Source: Rhizobium sophoriradicis (GTDB lineage: Bacteria; Pseudomonadota; Alphaproteobacteria; Rhizobiales; Rhizobiaceae). Taken from it: 64,000 nucleotides of DNA. Position 1 is the first letter of the stretch. Each line of letters opens with the position of its first letter. The notes under the pieces are model-generated. The model made no database searches, was not told the origin of the DNA, and saw only the letters and a list, made by a program, of their open reading frames with translations. The translations under genes and the position numbers were made by a program. Location: the NCBI RefSeq assembly GCF_003939025.1, contig NZ_RQIH01000005.1, positions 62,001 to 126,000 on the forward strand. The letters run 5' to 3'. This document shows positions 26,980 to 35,216 of the stretch, piece after piece.

Positions 26980-27142
26980 GATCGATGCCTCCGGCTGTTC
27001 CCTGCGCTAACGATCCGCGGCCGCAAAGGTTGCTTTCGACACAATCGGTAACGCTATGTGATTGAACCGGCGACACTTCCGGCGAGTTGACGCCATGACA
27101 ACCGAGTTGCTCCCGTGAGCAATTGAGAAAGAGAGGCTCGTC

Positions 27143-27406
27143 ATGAAACAGTTCATCCTCGCCTGCGCACTCGCCGCAGCGTCCGTTTTGTCAGCCATGC
27201 CGTCCCAGGCGGCAAGCGTGACCATCACCACGGATGATGCGCGCCCCTATTACCGCGATTCGGAACGTCCCTATTACCGCCACCACAGCCCCTATTACCG
27301 CCACGACATGCGGCGGCGTTACGTTTCCCGCGATTGCTTCACCAAGACCGAAAAGATCCGTCGCCACGGTGATACGGTCATCAAGGAAACTCGAATCTGC
27401 CGATAA
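27143..27406 (+). CDS. Small secreted protein with PYYR repeats
   Basis: A protein of 87 residues with a signal peptide (FILACALAAASVLSAMPSQA). The mature part contains three near-identical PYYR(D/H) units (RPYYRDSERPYYRHHSPYY), then RRRYVSRDCFTKTEKIRRHGDTVIKETRICR with two cysteines that could form a disulphide. No function is known to me; related small, basic secreted proteins occur in rhizobia. AAGAGAGG precedes the ATG. A strong terminator follows eight bases after the stop. Confidence 0.75.
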   Translation: MKQFILACALAAASVLSAMPSQAASVTITTDDARPYYRDSERPYYRHHSPYYRHDMRRRYVSRDCFTKTEKIRRHGDTVIKETRICR

Positions 27407-27413
27407 GGCAAAG

Positions 27414-27443
27414 CCCGGCCGATCCCTTTCGGCCGGGATTTTT
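27414..27443 (+). terminator. Intrinsic terminator
   Basis: CCCGGCCGA (27414-27422) pairs with TCGGCCGGG (27429-27437) around a six-base loop and is followed by ATTTTT. It ends the transcript of the small secreted protein. Confidence 0.85.
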
Positions 27444-27510
27444 CACTGATCTCCACGGTAAGGAACTTCGCAAACCCAGCCGCGTTTAGCGCGAAATGGG
27501 AGTACCCGCC

Positions 27511-27663
27511 ATGCGTATCAAGATGACCGTTCTGGCATTCGCCTATGTCGCCGTCTGCGCTCTGCTTCTCGCCATCGCCTACCAGCCGCAGGGGCAGGTG
27601 GCTGCCGCGAAGACCGATCGGCCGGCCGGCTCGTCTTTTCTCGTCGAGCGCTTCGCCGGTTGA
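27511..27663 (+). CDS. Small hydrophobic-start peptide (50 residues)
   Basis: The frame starts MRIKMTVLAFAYVAVCALLL and continues AIAYQPQGQVAAAKTD to a C-terminal LVERFAG. A basic start and one hydrophobic stretch (residues 6-23) predict a signal anchor or signal peptide. GGGAG lies eight bases before the ATG at 27511, which supports translation. I recognise no family. It stands alone after a terminator and converges on the BON gene. Confidence 0.55.
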   Translation: MRIKMTVLAFAYVAVCALLLAIAYQPQGQVAAAKTDRPAGSSFLVERFAG

Positions 27664-27758
27664 TCTCCGGCCCGAGAGAGGCCACCGTTAAGGCAGCGCG
27701 GCCAGCGACCGCACCATATCCACCGGGCTCCTTCCAAGGCGATGGAGCACCCTCACCA

Positions 27759-28049
27759 TCAATGCGTGCCGTCCAGGGACGATCCGCCGAGGAGGATCCG
27801 GTTCTGAACGCGATGCACGCCCTCGACGGCCATGGCGACCGCGGTCGCCCGTTCGATCTCGCCGACTGTGCCGACCGTGCCGCTGAGCACGATCTGGTCT
27901 TTTTCCATTGTCACCTCGACATCGGACGCATCGATGCCGCCGGCAATCGCCAGCGCATTGGCGACGGCCGCCTCGACCGACGCACGATTGGCGATTTCGG
28001 CCTCCATTTCAGGCTCGAGCCCGTGAAATGTCTGCTCCTTGAAAACCAT
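27759..28049 (-). CDS. BON domain protein
   Basis: A protein of 96 residues that is mostly one BON domain: ASVEAAVANALAIAGGIDASDVEVTMEKDQIVLSGTVGTVGEIERATAVAMAVEGVHRVQNRIL. BON domains bind phospholipid or envelope components in OsmY-like proteins. There is no signal peptide here, so it is probably cytoplasmic, which is a known variant in rhizobia. AGAGGAACGG precedes the ATG. It is separated from the next minus-strand gene by 62 bases. Confidence 0.85.
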   Translation of the reverse strand: MVFKEQTFHGLEPEMEAEIANRASVEAAVANALAIAGGIDASDVEVTMEKDQIVLSGTVGTVGEIERATAVAMAVEGVHRVQNRILLGGSSLDGTH

Positions 28050-28111
28050 GACCCGTTCCTCTGTGAAATCTTGAAAGGAAACGCCTGCCGGTTGATTTTG
28101 GTTTCAGCCTG

Positions 28112-28765
28112 TTACCAGTTGAGGCGATAGCGCAGATTGACGCTGCCGGCCTCGTCACCTGAAAACGGGTTGTTCATCGACGCATCGAGATTGAGGTTCG
28201 GCAGGATCGTCTGACTGAGGCCCACCGAACTGGAGAAGTCGCCGCTGGCGTTGCTGAGACCGGCGCCGGCCGAGAGCGAGGTTCCCGTCCAGGGATGGAT
28301 GAGTTTCAGCGCCTGCGACGCCGTCACCGAGGCCTGCCGGGCATCGACCGGATCGTAACCGATGCTGACGGAGCGGCTCGATTGCATGTCGAGCGAATCC
28401 GACAGGATCCAGCTGCGCGAACGGCTGAGCGTCAGCGCGCCGCTGCCGCGCAGCGTATCAACGCTGACCTTCGCACCCCGCTGTGATTGGCCTGCCGGCG
28501 TGACCTCCGTTCTCACGATTCTGCCCCAGAGCATCGCCTGTTCGGAATCGGGCAGCGGCGCGCCGCCTTTCGTCGCTGCCAGTGCGATGTCAGCGCCGGC
28601 GCTTGTTTCCCATTCCGCCGGCAGACGAAAACCCATTGTCGCCTTGTACGACCGCTCCGAAAGCTTGGCGGGCGACCAGATCAGCAGGTCGTCTGCCTTT
28701 GCCACCGCAGGGAGCGAAAAGGGCAGCACGGCGAAAAGAATGCAGGCTATCTTGAGTATCTTCAT
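28112..28765 (-). CDS. Secreted beta-strand-rich hypothetical protein
   Basis: A protein of 217 residues with a signal peptide (ILKIACILFAVLPFSLPAVAKA). The mature part alternates polar and apolar residues (GSGALTLSRSRSWILSDSLDMQSSRSVSIGYD) and ends NPFSGDEAGSVNLRYRLNW, an amphipathic strand with a C-terminal aromatic residue. This suggests a small outer-membrane barrel or a beta-sheet envelope protein; I recognise no named family. I chose ATG 28765 for the signal peptide; the frame is open to 28867. It is divergent from dxr across about 370 bases, where I found no gene and no clear promoter pair. Confidence 0.65.
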   Translation of the reverse strand: MKILKIACILFAVLPFSLPAVAKADDLLIWSPAKLSERSYKATMGFRLPAEWETSAGADIALAATKGGAPLPDSEQAMLWGRIVRTEVTPAGQSQRGAKVSVDTLRGSGALTLSRSRSWILSDSLDMQSSRSVSIGYDPVDARQASVTASQALKLIHPWTGTSLSAGAGLSNASGDFSSSVGLSQTILPNLNLDASMNNPFSGDEAGSVNLRYRLNW

Positions 28766-29134
28766 GTGACCCGATCGTTGGACAAGCTTGCTCGCCGAAC
28801 GGCGCGATGCCGCAGCAAAAGTGCGCATAGCGAACCCGCAAGGGAGCAGCGCGGCCAAGCCGTCCATCCCAATGTCATCCTCGATTTAATGTGTGGCCGA
28901 AACGGCCGACGGCAGCCAGGTGCCTGTTCAATGGACGCCGCGGCGCCCTTGGATACCCATGCGACCATGAGCGGCCGCCTGAGACTCATTCCCTCAGGAA
29001 CGTCGCCAGGATCACATCTCGCCGCCGCTCTGTAAACCCCTTGAGGGCGGAAATCTGCTGCACTGCACACTTGCCGCACCTTCCAAACCCTAGTAGAGCC
29101 TCAGCCTACGAGACAAATTTTCGCGAAATTCCAC

Positions 29135-30325
29135 ATGACGACCGGCAAAACCGCGCCGCGGCGCCTCAGCATCTTCGGTTCGACCGGCTCGATCGGCCGC
29201 AACACGCTCAATGTCGTCGAGCACCTGGGCGGACGAGACAACTTCGAAATTTCCGTGCTGACGGGCAACGGTAATGTCGAATTGCTGGCCCGGCAGGCAA
29301 AATCATGGGGCGCGCGACTGGCGGTGACAGCCAGCGACCGGCATTACGAATCGTTGAAGAGCGCGCTTTCCGGCAGCGGCATCGCGGTCGCCTCGGGAAA
29401 ATCAGGCCTTATGGAAGCCGCCGATCGTGAAGCTGACTGGGTGATGGCGGCAATCGTCGGCACGGCCGGCCTCGCGCCGACACTCGCCGCCGCACGCCGC
29501 GGCGCCGATATCGCCCTTGCCAACAAGGAATGCCTCGTTTCGGCCGGCGATCTCTTCTTCAAGGCGATCCGTGAAGGCGGCGGCAGGCTGCTTCCCGTCG
29601 ACAGTGAGCACAACGCCATCTTCCAGGTGCTGGAGGAAAACCAACGCCATGCCATCGAGCGCGTCGTGCTGACGGCCTCGGGCGGGCCCTTCCGCACCGC
29701 CTCGCTGAAGGAAATGGCCGGTGTGACGGCGGAAACCGCGCGGGCCCACCCGAACTGGTCGATGGGATTGAAGATCTCGATCGACAGCGCCTCGATGTTC
29801 AACAAGGCGCTGGAGATGATCGAAGCGCGGCATCTTTTCAGCCTCACGCCCGAGCAGATCGAAGTCATCATCCATCCGCAATCGATCATCCATTCGATGG
29901 TCGGCTATACCGACGGATCGGTGCTGGCCCAGCTCGGGGCGCCCGATATGCGCACCGCCATCGGTTATGCGCTGTCCTTTCCGCGCCGGCCGAACCTGCC
30001 GATCGAGCGGCTCGATTTCGCCAAGCTCGCCCGGCTGGATTTCGAGGCGCCGGATGAGCTGCGGTTTCCGGCCTTGCGGCTCGCGCGCCTGGCGATGACG
30101 CGCGGCGGCGTTCAGGGTGCGGTACTGAACGGCGCCAAGGAAGTGGCGCTCGAAGCCTTCATCGAAGGGCGGCTGCCGTTCCTCGCCATGGCCGAGATTA
30201 CCGAAAGGGTGATGGACGATCTGGCCGGCCTGCCGCCGGCCGCCGAGATGGACGATGTCTTCGCCGCCGACAGGCAGGCCCGGCAGAGGGCTGCAGACCT
30301 CATGAAACTGGAGATCGCCGGCTGA
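29135..30325 (+). CDS. dxr: 1-deoxy-D-xylulose 5-phosphate reductoisomerase
   Basis: It converts DXP to 2-C-methyl-D-erythritol 4-phosphate with NADPH, the first committed step of the MEP isoprenoid pathway. The 396 residues show the NADPH-binding LSIFGSTGSIGRNTLNVV, ANKECLVSAGDLF, the metal and substrate residues PVDSEHNAIFQ, TASGGPFR, MGLKISIDSASMFNKALEMIEA, and IHPQSIIHSMV. All are diagnostic. It stands alone here rather than in the uppS-cdsA-dxr-rseP cluster common in bacteria. It is convergent with the ABC ATPase gene, three bases apart. Confidence 0.97.
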   Translation: MTTGKTAPRRLSIFGSTGSIGRNTLNVVEHLGGRDNFEISVLTGNGNVELLARQAKSWGARLAVTASDRHYESLKSALSGSGIAVASGKSGLMEAADREADWVMAAIVGTAGLAPTLAAARRGADIALANKECLVSAGDLFFKAIREGGGRLLPVDSEHNAIFQVLEENQRHAIERVVLTASGGPFRTASLKEMAGVTAETARAHPNWSMGLKISIDSASMFNKALEMIEARHLFSLTPEQIEVIIHPQSIIHSMVGYTDGSVLAQLGAPDMRTAIGYALSFPRRPNLPIERLDFAKLARLDFEAPDELRFPALRLARLAMTRGGVQGAVLNGAKEVALEAFIEGRLPFLAMAEITERVMDDLAGLPPAAEMDDVFAADRQARQRAADLMKLEIAG

Positions 30326-30328
30326 AGG

Positions 30329-31414
30329 TTACCGCAGCCGGTTGCCAGCCTCACCGAACAACCGGCAATCCGGCGGTTCGAACAGCAGGCTGACCTCATC
30401 GCCGGCCGCGATGCTGACCGGTGAACGATGCTCGACGGTCAGCGATTGGCCGTCGCCGAGCTGACAGTAGAGATATTGCGTTCCCCCGAGATATTCCGAG
30501 AAATCGACCGTCGCCGTCAGCCTGCCCGACCGATCTGGCGCCACCTTCAGATGCTCCGGCCGCAAACCGAGCGTTACTGCGCCTCCCACCGGCCGGCCGG
30601 TGCAGGACAAGCGGGTTTCAATGAGGACGCCGGCGACCTCGACCAGGCCCTCCCCCGCAGAGCGGGCATTCAGGAGGTTCATGCGCGGCGAGCCGATGAA
30701 GCCCGCCACGAAGGTATTGGCGGGATCTTCGTAGATCTGCCGCGGCGTTCCGGCCTGCTCGACCCGACCGTCGCGCAGCACGACGATCTTGTCGGCAAGC
30801 GTCATCGCCTCGGTCTGATCGTGGGTGACATAAATCATCGTGTTGCCGAGTTCGCGGTGCAGGCGGGCGATCTCGATGCGCATGGAAACGCGCAGCTCCG
30901 CATCGAGATTGGAGAGCGGCTCGTCGAACAGGAAGACATCGGGCTTGCGCACGATCGCTCGGCCGATCGCCACGCGCTGGCGCTGGCCGCCGGAAAGCTG
31001 TCCAGGCCGCCGGTCGAGAAGGTGGTCGATTTTCAGGATCGCCGAGGCGGCCTTGACGCGCGCCTCGATCTCGGCGGCGCTCGTGCGCGCCATCTTCAAG
31101 CCGAAAGCGAGATTATCCCGCACGCTCATATGCGGGTAGAGCGCGTAGGACTGAAAGACCATCGCAATGCCGCGTTCGGATGGATCGAGATCGGTGACGA
31201 GACGTCCCTTGATCTCGATCTCGCCGTCGGTGACGTCTTCGAGGCCGGCGATCATGCGAAGCAGCGTCGATTTTCCGCAGCCGGACGGTCCGACGAAAAC
31301 GACGAATTCGCCCTCATCAATCGTCAGATCGATCCCGTGGACCACTTGCAGACTGCCATAGCTTTTTCGCACGTCCTGAAGGACGACGCTTTTGTTGCCC
31401 ATACCGTTCGTCAT
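30329..31414 (-). CDS. Sugar ABC transporter ATP-binding protein (MalK/UgpC type)
   Basis: The ATPase of the carbohydrate importer encoded upstream, with 361 residues. It has Walker A FVGPSGCGKSTLLRMIAG, the signature LSGGQRQRVAIGRAIVR, Walker B VFLFDEPLSNLDAELR, the switch histidine in YVTHDQTEAMTLAD, and a C-terminal OB-fold (TOBE) regulatory domain. Two starts are possible: 31414 (MTNGMGNK) and 31402 (MGNKSVV); TTGGGG directly precedes the first. It is the last gene of the lacI operon, 11 bases after the GH127 gene. Dxr faces its end. Confidence 0.94.
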   Translation of the reverse strand: MTNGMGNKSVVLQDVRKSYGSLQVVHGIDLTIDEGEFVVFVGPSGCGKSTLLRMIAGLEDVTDGEIEIKGRLVTDLDPSERGIAMVFQSYALYPHMSVRDNLAFGLKMARTSAAEIEARVKAASAILKIDHLLDRRPGQLSGGQRQRVAIGRAIVRKPDVFLFDEPLSNLDAELRVSMRIEIARLHRELGNTMIYVTHDQTEAMTLADKIVVLRDGRVEQAGTPRQIYEDPANTFVAGFIGSPRMNLLNARSAGEGLVEVAGVLIETRLSCTGRPVGGAVTLGLRPEHLKVAPDRSGRLTATVDFSEYLGGTQYLYCQLGDGQSLTVEHRSPVSIAAGDEVSLLFEPPDCRLFGEAGNRLR

Positions 31415-31425
31415 CCCCAAACGAC

Positions 31426-33348
31426 CTATTTGCCCGACTGGACCCAGACGAGCATCTCTCCGGGCGCACGGTTGTCCCACAGATGATAGGGCACGAAGCG
31501 CGCCGTGGCGACCCGCCGTTCGGCCGGCGCCTGGCGGTAGAGCGGTGTTCCCCAATTCGACGTCTCCTCGCGCTCGACCTTGAGATCAACGGCGACGGCA
31601 TCGTTGAGGTCCTTCAGCACGACGGTTTCGGCGGCCGGCAGCGCGCGCGGCAGGACGATGGCGTTGAGATCCTCGCCATTGTCAGTCGTTTCCACGCAGT
31701 AGACGAGCGGGCCGCGCATCAACGCGACGCGGCCGGCATCCTGGCGCACCTTCGGATTGGCATATTGCGGTCGAAGCGAAAGCGGCAGGTGAAGGGCGAC
31801 GCGATCTCCATCGGCCCATTGCCGATCGATCCTGGCATATCCGTCACGCATATGGGTGCTGAGGTCGAGCATCGTTCCATTGACGCTGAGGCTTGCGCCC
31901 TCCGCCCAATCGGGAATGCGCAGCGACAGCGCGAATGCCGCCGGCTTCTTCAGCCTGGTGGAAAAGGCCACCGCACCGTCCCACGGATAGTTGGTAGTCT
32001 GCTCCAGTTCCACTTCGGCGCCGTTGGCAAGTTTCAGCCGCGCGGTGCTCTCGCCATAGAGATGCACGGCGATCTCGTCGTCGGCAACGGCATACATGTA
32101 CGAGCCAATCGACGTCACCAGCCGGGCTATGTTGGGCGGGCAGCAGGGGCAATGGTGCCACTTCCACCGGTGGTGTTTGCCCGCACTCTCGAGCGGGTTG
32201 TCATAGAAGAAGGTCTTGCCGTCGGTCGAAAGCCCGGGCAGCGCGCCATTGTAGAGCGCCTGTTCCATGATGTCGGCATAGCGGCGATCCGGACCGCGTC
32301 CGAGCATGCGGCTCGCCCAGAACACCAGGCCAACGGAGGCGCAGGTTTCCGCATAGGCCGTGGCGTTGGGCAGGTCGTAATAATCGGTAAAGCCTTCATT
32401 CGACGCGGCCGGGCCGATGCCGCCGGTGATGTACATCTGCTTGGTCGTCAGGTCGTCCCACAACGTTTCCAGCGCCGCCGTCAGGCTGTCGTCCCTGTAT
32501 TCGGTGGCGATGTCGGCCATGCCCGAATAAAGATACATGGCGCGCACGGCGTGGCCGACGACTTTTTTCTGCTCGCGCACCGGCTGGTGCGCCTGCCCAT
32601 ATTCATAGGTCTTCTGATGATAATCGGACAGGCTGCGGCCGTCACGAACGGCCTCGGCCGTGAAGAAATGCGGCTCGGTGCCGCGTTCGTCGATGAAAAA
32701 TTTCGACAGGTCGAGATATTTCTTCTCGCCGGTGACGCGGGCGAGCTTGACCAGCGCGAGCTCGATCTCCTCATGGCCGCAATAGCCGGGGATCTGGCCT
32801 TCGCCATGCCCGAAAACCTCGATCATGTAATCTGCATAACGGCACATGATGTCGAGCAGCTTGCGCTTGCCGGTCGCCTGATAATAGGCGACCGCCGCCT
32901 CCATCAGGTGTCCGGCGCAATAGAGTTCATGATGATCGCGCAGATTGGTCCACCGGCGGGATGGTTCGACACGCTGGAACCAGGCGTTCAGATAGCCGTC
33001 CTTGTCCTGCATCCGCTCATACATGTCGATGATCTCGTCGGCGCGCGCCTCGAGCTTCGGGTTCGGCCGGCGGTAGAGTGAATAGGCGATGGTCTCGATC
33101 GACTTGCCGAGGTCGGAATCCCAGAACATCTGCGTCGTCCCGCCCCAGGGCTGAATGGGAATGACGACACCGGGGCTCGGCTGATTGACGTCGATCGCCT
33201 TGAGCATGCCGGCCTCGACGCAGCGGTCGAGCAGTGTCTCGGCGGTGGAATTGCAGACGGCATCCTGCCATTTGCCCCAGAAGCCGCCGAGATCGACATA
33301 GGGAACGGCGACGGGACGGAACTGGCGGTCATTGCTTGATTTGGTCAT
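31426..33348 (-). CDS. Glycoside hydrolase family 127, beta-L-arabinofuranosidase-like
   Basis: A protein of 640 residues (former DUF1680) that in the characterised family member HypBA1 releases L-arabinose from beta-1,2-linked arabinofuranosyl chains. The zinc-thiolate catalytic residues are recognisable: E334 and C336 in YAETCASVG, and the pair C402-C403 in HHCPCCPPNIARL. The (alpha/alpha)6 barrel segments include YCAGHLMEAAVAYYQATGKRKLL and HAVRAMYLYSGMADIA. There is no signal peptide, so it works in the cytoplasm on imported oligosaccharide. It sits between permease and ATPase genes in one operon. The exact substrate is inferred. Confidence 0.92.
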   Translation of the reverse strand: MTKSSNDRQFRPVAVPYVDLGGFWGKWQDAVCNSTAETLLDRCVEAGMLKAIDVNQPSPGVVIPIQPWGGTTQMFWDSDLGKSIETIAYSLYRRPNPKLEARADEIIDMYERMQDKDGYLNAWFQRVEPSRRWTNLRDHHELYCAGHLMEAAVAYYQATGKRKLLDIMCRYADYMIEVFGHGEGQIPGYCGHEEIELALVKLARVTGEKKYLDLSKFFIDERGTEPHFFTAEAVRDGRSLSDYHQKTYEYGQAHQPVREQKKVVGHAVRAMYLYSGMADIATEYRDDSLTAALETLWDDLTTKQMYITGGIGPAASNEGFTDYYDLPNATAYAETCASVGLVFWASRMLGRGPDRRYADIMEQALYNGALPGLSTDGKTFFYDNPLESAGKHHRWKWHHCPCCPPNIARLVTSIGSYMYAVADDEIAVHLYGESTARLKLANGAEVELEQTTNYPWDGAVAFSTRLKKPAAFALSLRIPDWAEGASLSVNGTMLDLSTHMRDGYARIDRQWADGDRVALHLPLSLRPQYANPKVRQDAGRVALMRGPLVYCVETTDNGEDLNAIVLPRALPAAETVVLKDLNDAVAVDLKVEREETSNWGTPLYRQAPAERRVATARFVPYHLWDNRAPGEMLVWVQSGK

Positions 33349-33363
33349 GGCCTCGACTTTCTC

Positions 33364-34227
33364 TCATTTCACCGCGCCGGCCATCAGCCCGCGCATGTAG
33401 TAGCGTTGCAGGAGCAGGAAAACGATCAGGCATGGGATCGTCATGACGATGACGCCGGCCTGGACCGCTCCCCAATTGATGGCGCCGAGGCGGCCGGCGC
33501 GGACCGCCGTCATCAGCACCGGCAGGGTGTATTTCTCGTTGCTGGAGAGCAGCACCAGCGCGGCGAGAAACTCGTTCCAGGCATTGAGGAAGGCAAAGAT
33601 CGCCACCGTCGCGACGCCGGGCAGAACCAGCGGCAGGAGAACACGCGCCAGCAATTTGAGATCGCGCGCCCCGTCGATGCGGGCGGCCTCCTCGATCTCC
33701 TTCGGCACGGCGTCGAAGGCGTTGCGCATCATGAAGACCGAGAAGGGCAGCTGCAGTGTCACATAGACGAGTGTCAGCCCGAGCAGCGAATTGTTGAGGC
33801 CGAGCTTTGCCAGAATGATGAAGAGCGGCGTCAGGATCGACTGGAACGGGATCATCAGCGTAGCGATGATGAGCACGAAGAGCGCATTCTTCATCGGGAA
33901 GCGGTAACGGGAGAAGCCGTAGCCGGCGAGCAGGCTGACGAGCACAGTCAGTACGACGGTAGCAACCGACACGAACAGCGAATTGATCATGTGCCGCCAG
34001 ATGCCGGCGCCGAAGGTATCGAGCAGCGCATAGGCATCGAAGCTGATGCCTGATGTCGGCCAGGGCGGCAACGGCGGCAGGCTGGCTTCCGTGCCCTGCC
34101 GGAAGGAGGCGAGCAGCGTGATCGCGAATGGCGCTAGGAAGAAGATCGAAATGGCGATGCCTGTGAGATGATAGACGGACTTCACGCGCATCGCTTTGCG
34201 CGCCCGGAGTTCCCTTGACGTCGTCAT
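33364..34227 (-). CDS. Carbohydrate ABC transporter permease (MalG type)
   Basis: An inner-membrane permease of 287 residues with six helices and the EAA loop IEEAARIDGARDLKLLARVLLPLVLPG that docks the ATPase. The hydrophobic start (YHLTGIAISIFFLAPFAITLLASF) is typical of MalG-like subunits. The start overlaps the stop of the preceding permease by four bases (ATGA), so both are translated together. Confidence 0.93.
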   Translation of the reverse strand: MTTSRELRARKAMRVKSVYHLTGIAISIFFLAPFAITLLASFRQGTEASLPPLPPWPTSGISFDAYALLDTFGAGIWRHMINSLFVSVATVVLTVLVSLLAGYGFSRYRFPMKNALFVLIIATLMIPFQSILTPLFIILAKLGLNNSLLGLTLVYVTLQLPFSVFMMRNAFDAVPKEIEEAARIDGARDLKLLARVLLPLVLPGVATVAIFAFLNAWNEFLAALVLLSSNEKYTLPVLMTAVRAGRLGAINWGAVQAGVIVMTIPCLIVFLLLQRYYMRGLMAGAVK

Positions 34228-35156
34228 GGACGCTCCTCCCCGACGCGCAGCAGCCAGAGCTGCACGATGCTGATCGCCACCAGGATGGCGAGAAGCGCGA
34301 TGGATAGCGCTGCGCCATAACCCAGGTTGAACGACACGAAGGACTGATTGAAGATGTAATAGACCACCGAGATCATCTTGTTCTGCGGTCCGCCCGACGT
34401 CATGATGTAGAACTGGTCGAAGGCGAGGATCGAGCCGGTAACCGAGACGATCAGCGCCAAGGCGACCGTCTTGCGCATCAGCGGCAGCGTCAGATGCCGG
34501 AAACGCTGCCAGCGGCCGGCGCCGTCGATGCGGGCCGCCTCCGTCAGTTCGGACGGAATGGCCTGCAACCCGGTCAGAAGAATGATCATGGTGAAGCCGG
34601 CGATCTTCCAGACAACCATCACCACGACAGTCAGAAACGCGGTATCGAAGGTCGCCAGCAGATTGGGGCTCTTTTCCAGAAGGCCGAGCGCCTTCAAGGC
34701 CGGGCCAATGAAGCCGCTATCGACATTGGCAAGCCAAACCCAAAGCAGCGAGGCGGTGGCAAGGCCGACGACGACGGGCAGAAAGATGATCGTGCGGTAG
34801 GCACTGACGAACTGCCGCTCCTTTTCGACGAAGATGGCGAGCGGAAAGGCGACGGCGAAGATCGCGATGGTGACGATCACGGTGTAATAGGCGGTGAAAT
34901 TCAGCGCCGACATGAACCGCGTATCGTTGACCATGCGGTAATAGTTGTTGAATCCGATCCAGCGCGACGCCCCCATCAGCGGCCAGTTGTGCAGGCTCAT
35001 CCATCCCGTGAACAGAACCGGCATGATGAAGAAGACGATGACCAGCGCCATAGCAGGCGCGATATAGGCAAGGCCGCGCCAGTTCGATCTGCGCCGTCGC
35101 CTGCGCCGAGGCAATAGAATCTCTGAGCCGGAACCGGTCATCGAAACGCTCCGCAT
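34224..35156 (-). CDS. Sugar ABC transporter permease (MalF/UgpA type)
   Basis: The partner permease, 310 residues, with about six membrane helices (YIAPAMALVIVFFIMPVLFTGWMSL is the first) and the EAA loop LTEAARIDGAGRWQRFRHLTLPLMRKT. An Arg-rich cytoplasmic start ([15 protein letters not shown]) is unusually basic and orients the protein by the positive-inside rule. It follows the binding-protein gene by 60 bases. Confidence 0.93.
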   Translation of the reverse strand: MRSVSMTGSGSEILLPRRRRRRRSNWRGLAYIAPAMALVIVFFIMPVLFTGWMSLHNWPLMGASRWIGFNNYYRMVNDTRFMSALNFTAYYTVIVTIAIFAVAFPLAIFVEKERQFVSAYRTIIFLPVVVGLATASLLWVWLANVDSGFIGPALKALGLLEKSPNLLATFDTAFLTVVVMVVWKIAGFTMIILLTGLQAIPSELTEAARIDGAGRWQRFRHLTLPLMRKTVALALIVSVTGSILAFDQFYIMTSGGPQNKMISVVYYIFNQSFVSFNLGYGAALSIALLAILVAISIVQLWLLRVGEERP

Positions 35157-35216
35157 CTTTGAATTGGAATTGGCCGGGAAGCTGCCACCGCTCCCCGGCC
35201 GCGACCGTGGGAGAGT

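Noticed and set aside
28762..29079. A 105-residue frame in the region before dxr
   Set aside because: No ribosome site or domain, composition like noncoding GC-rich sequence.
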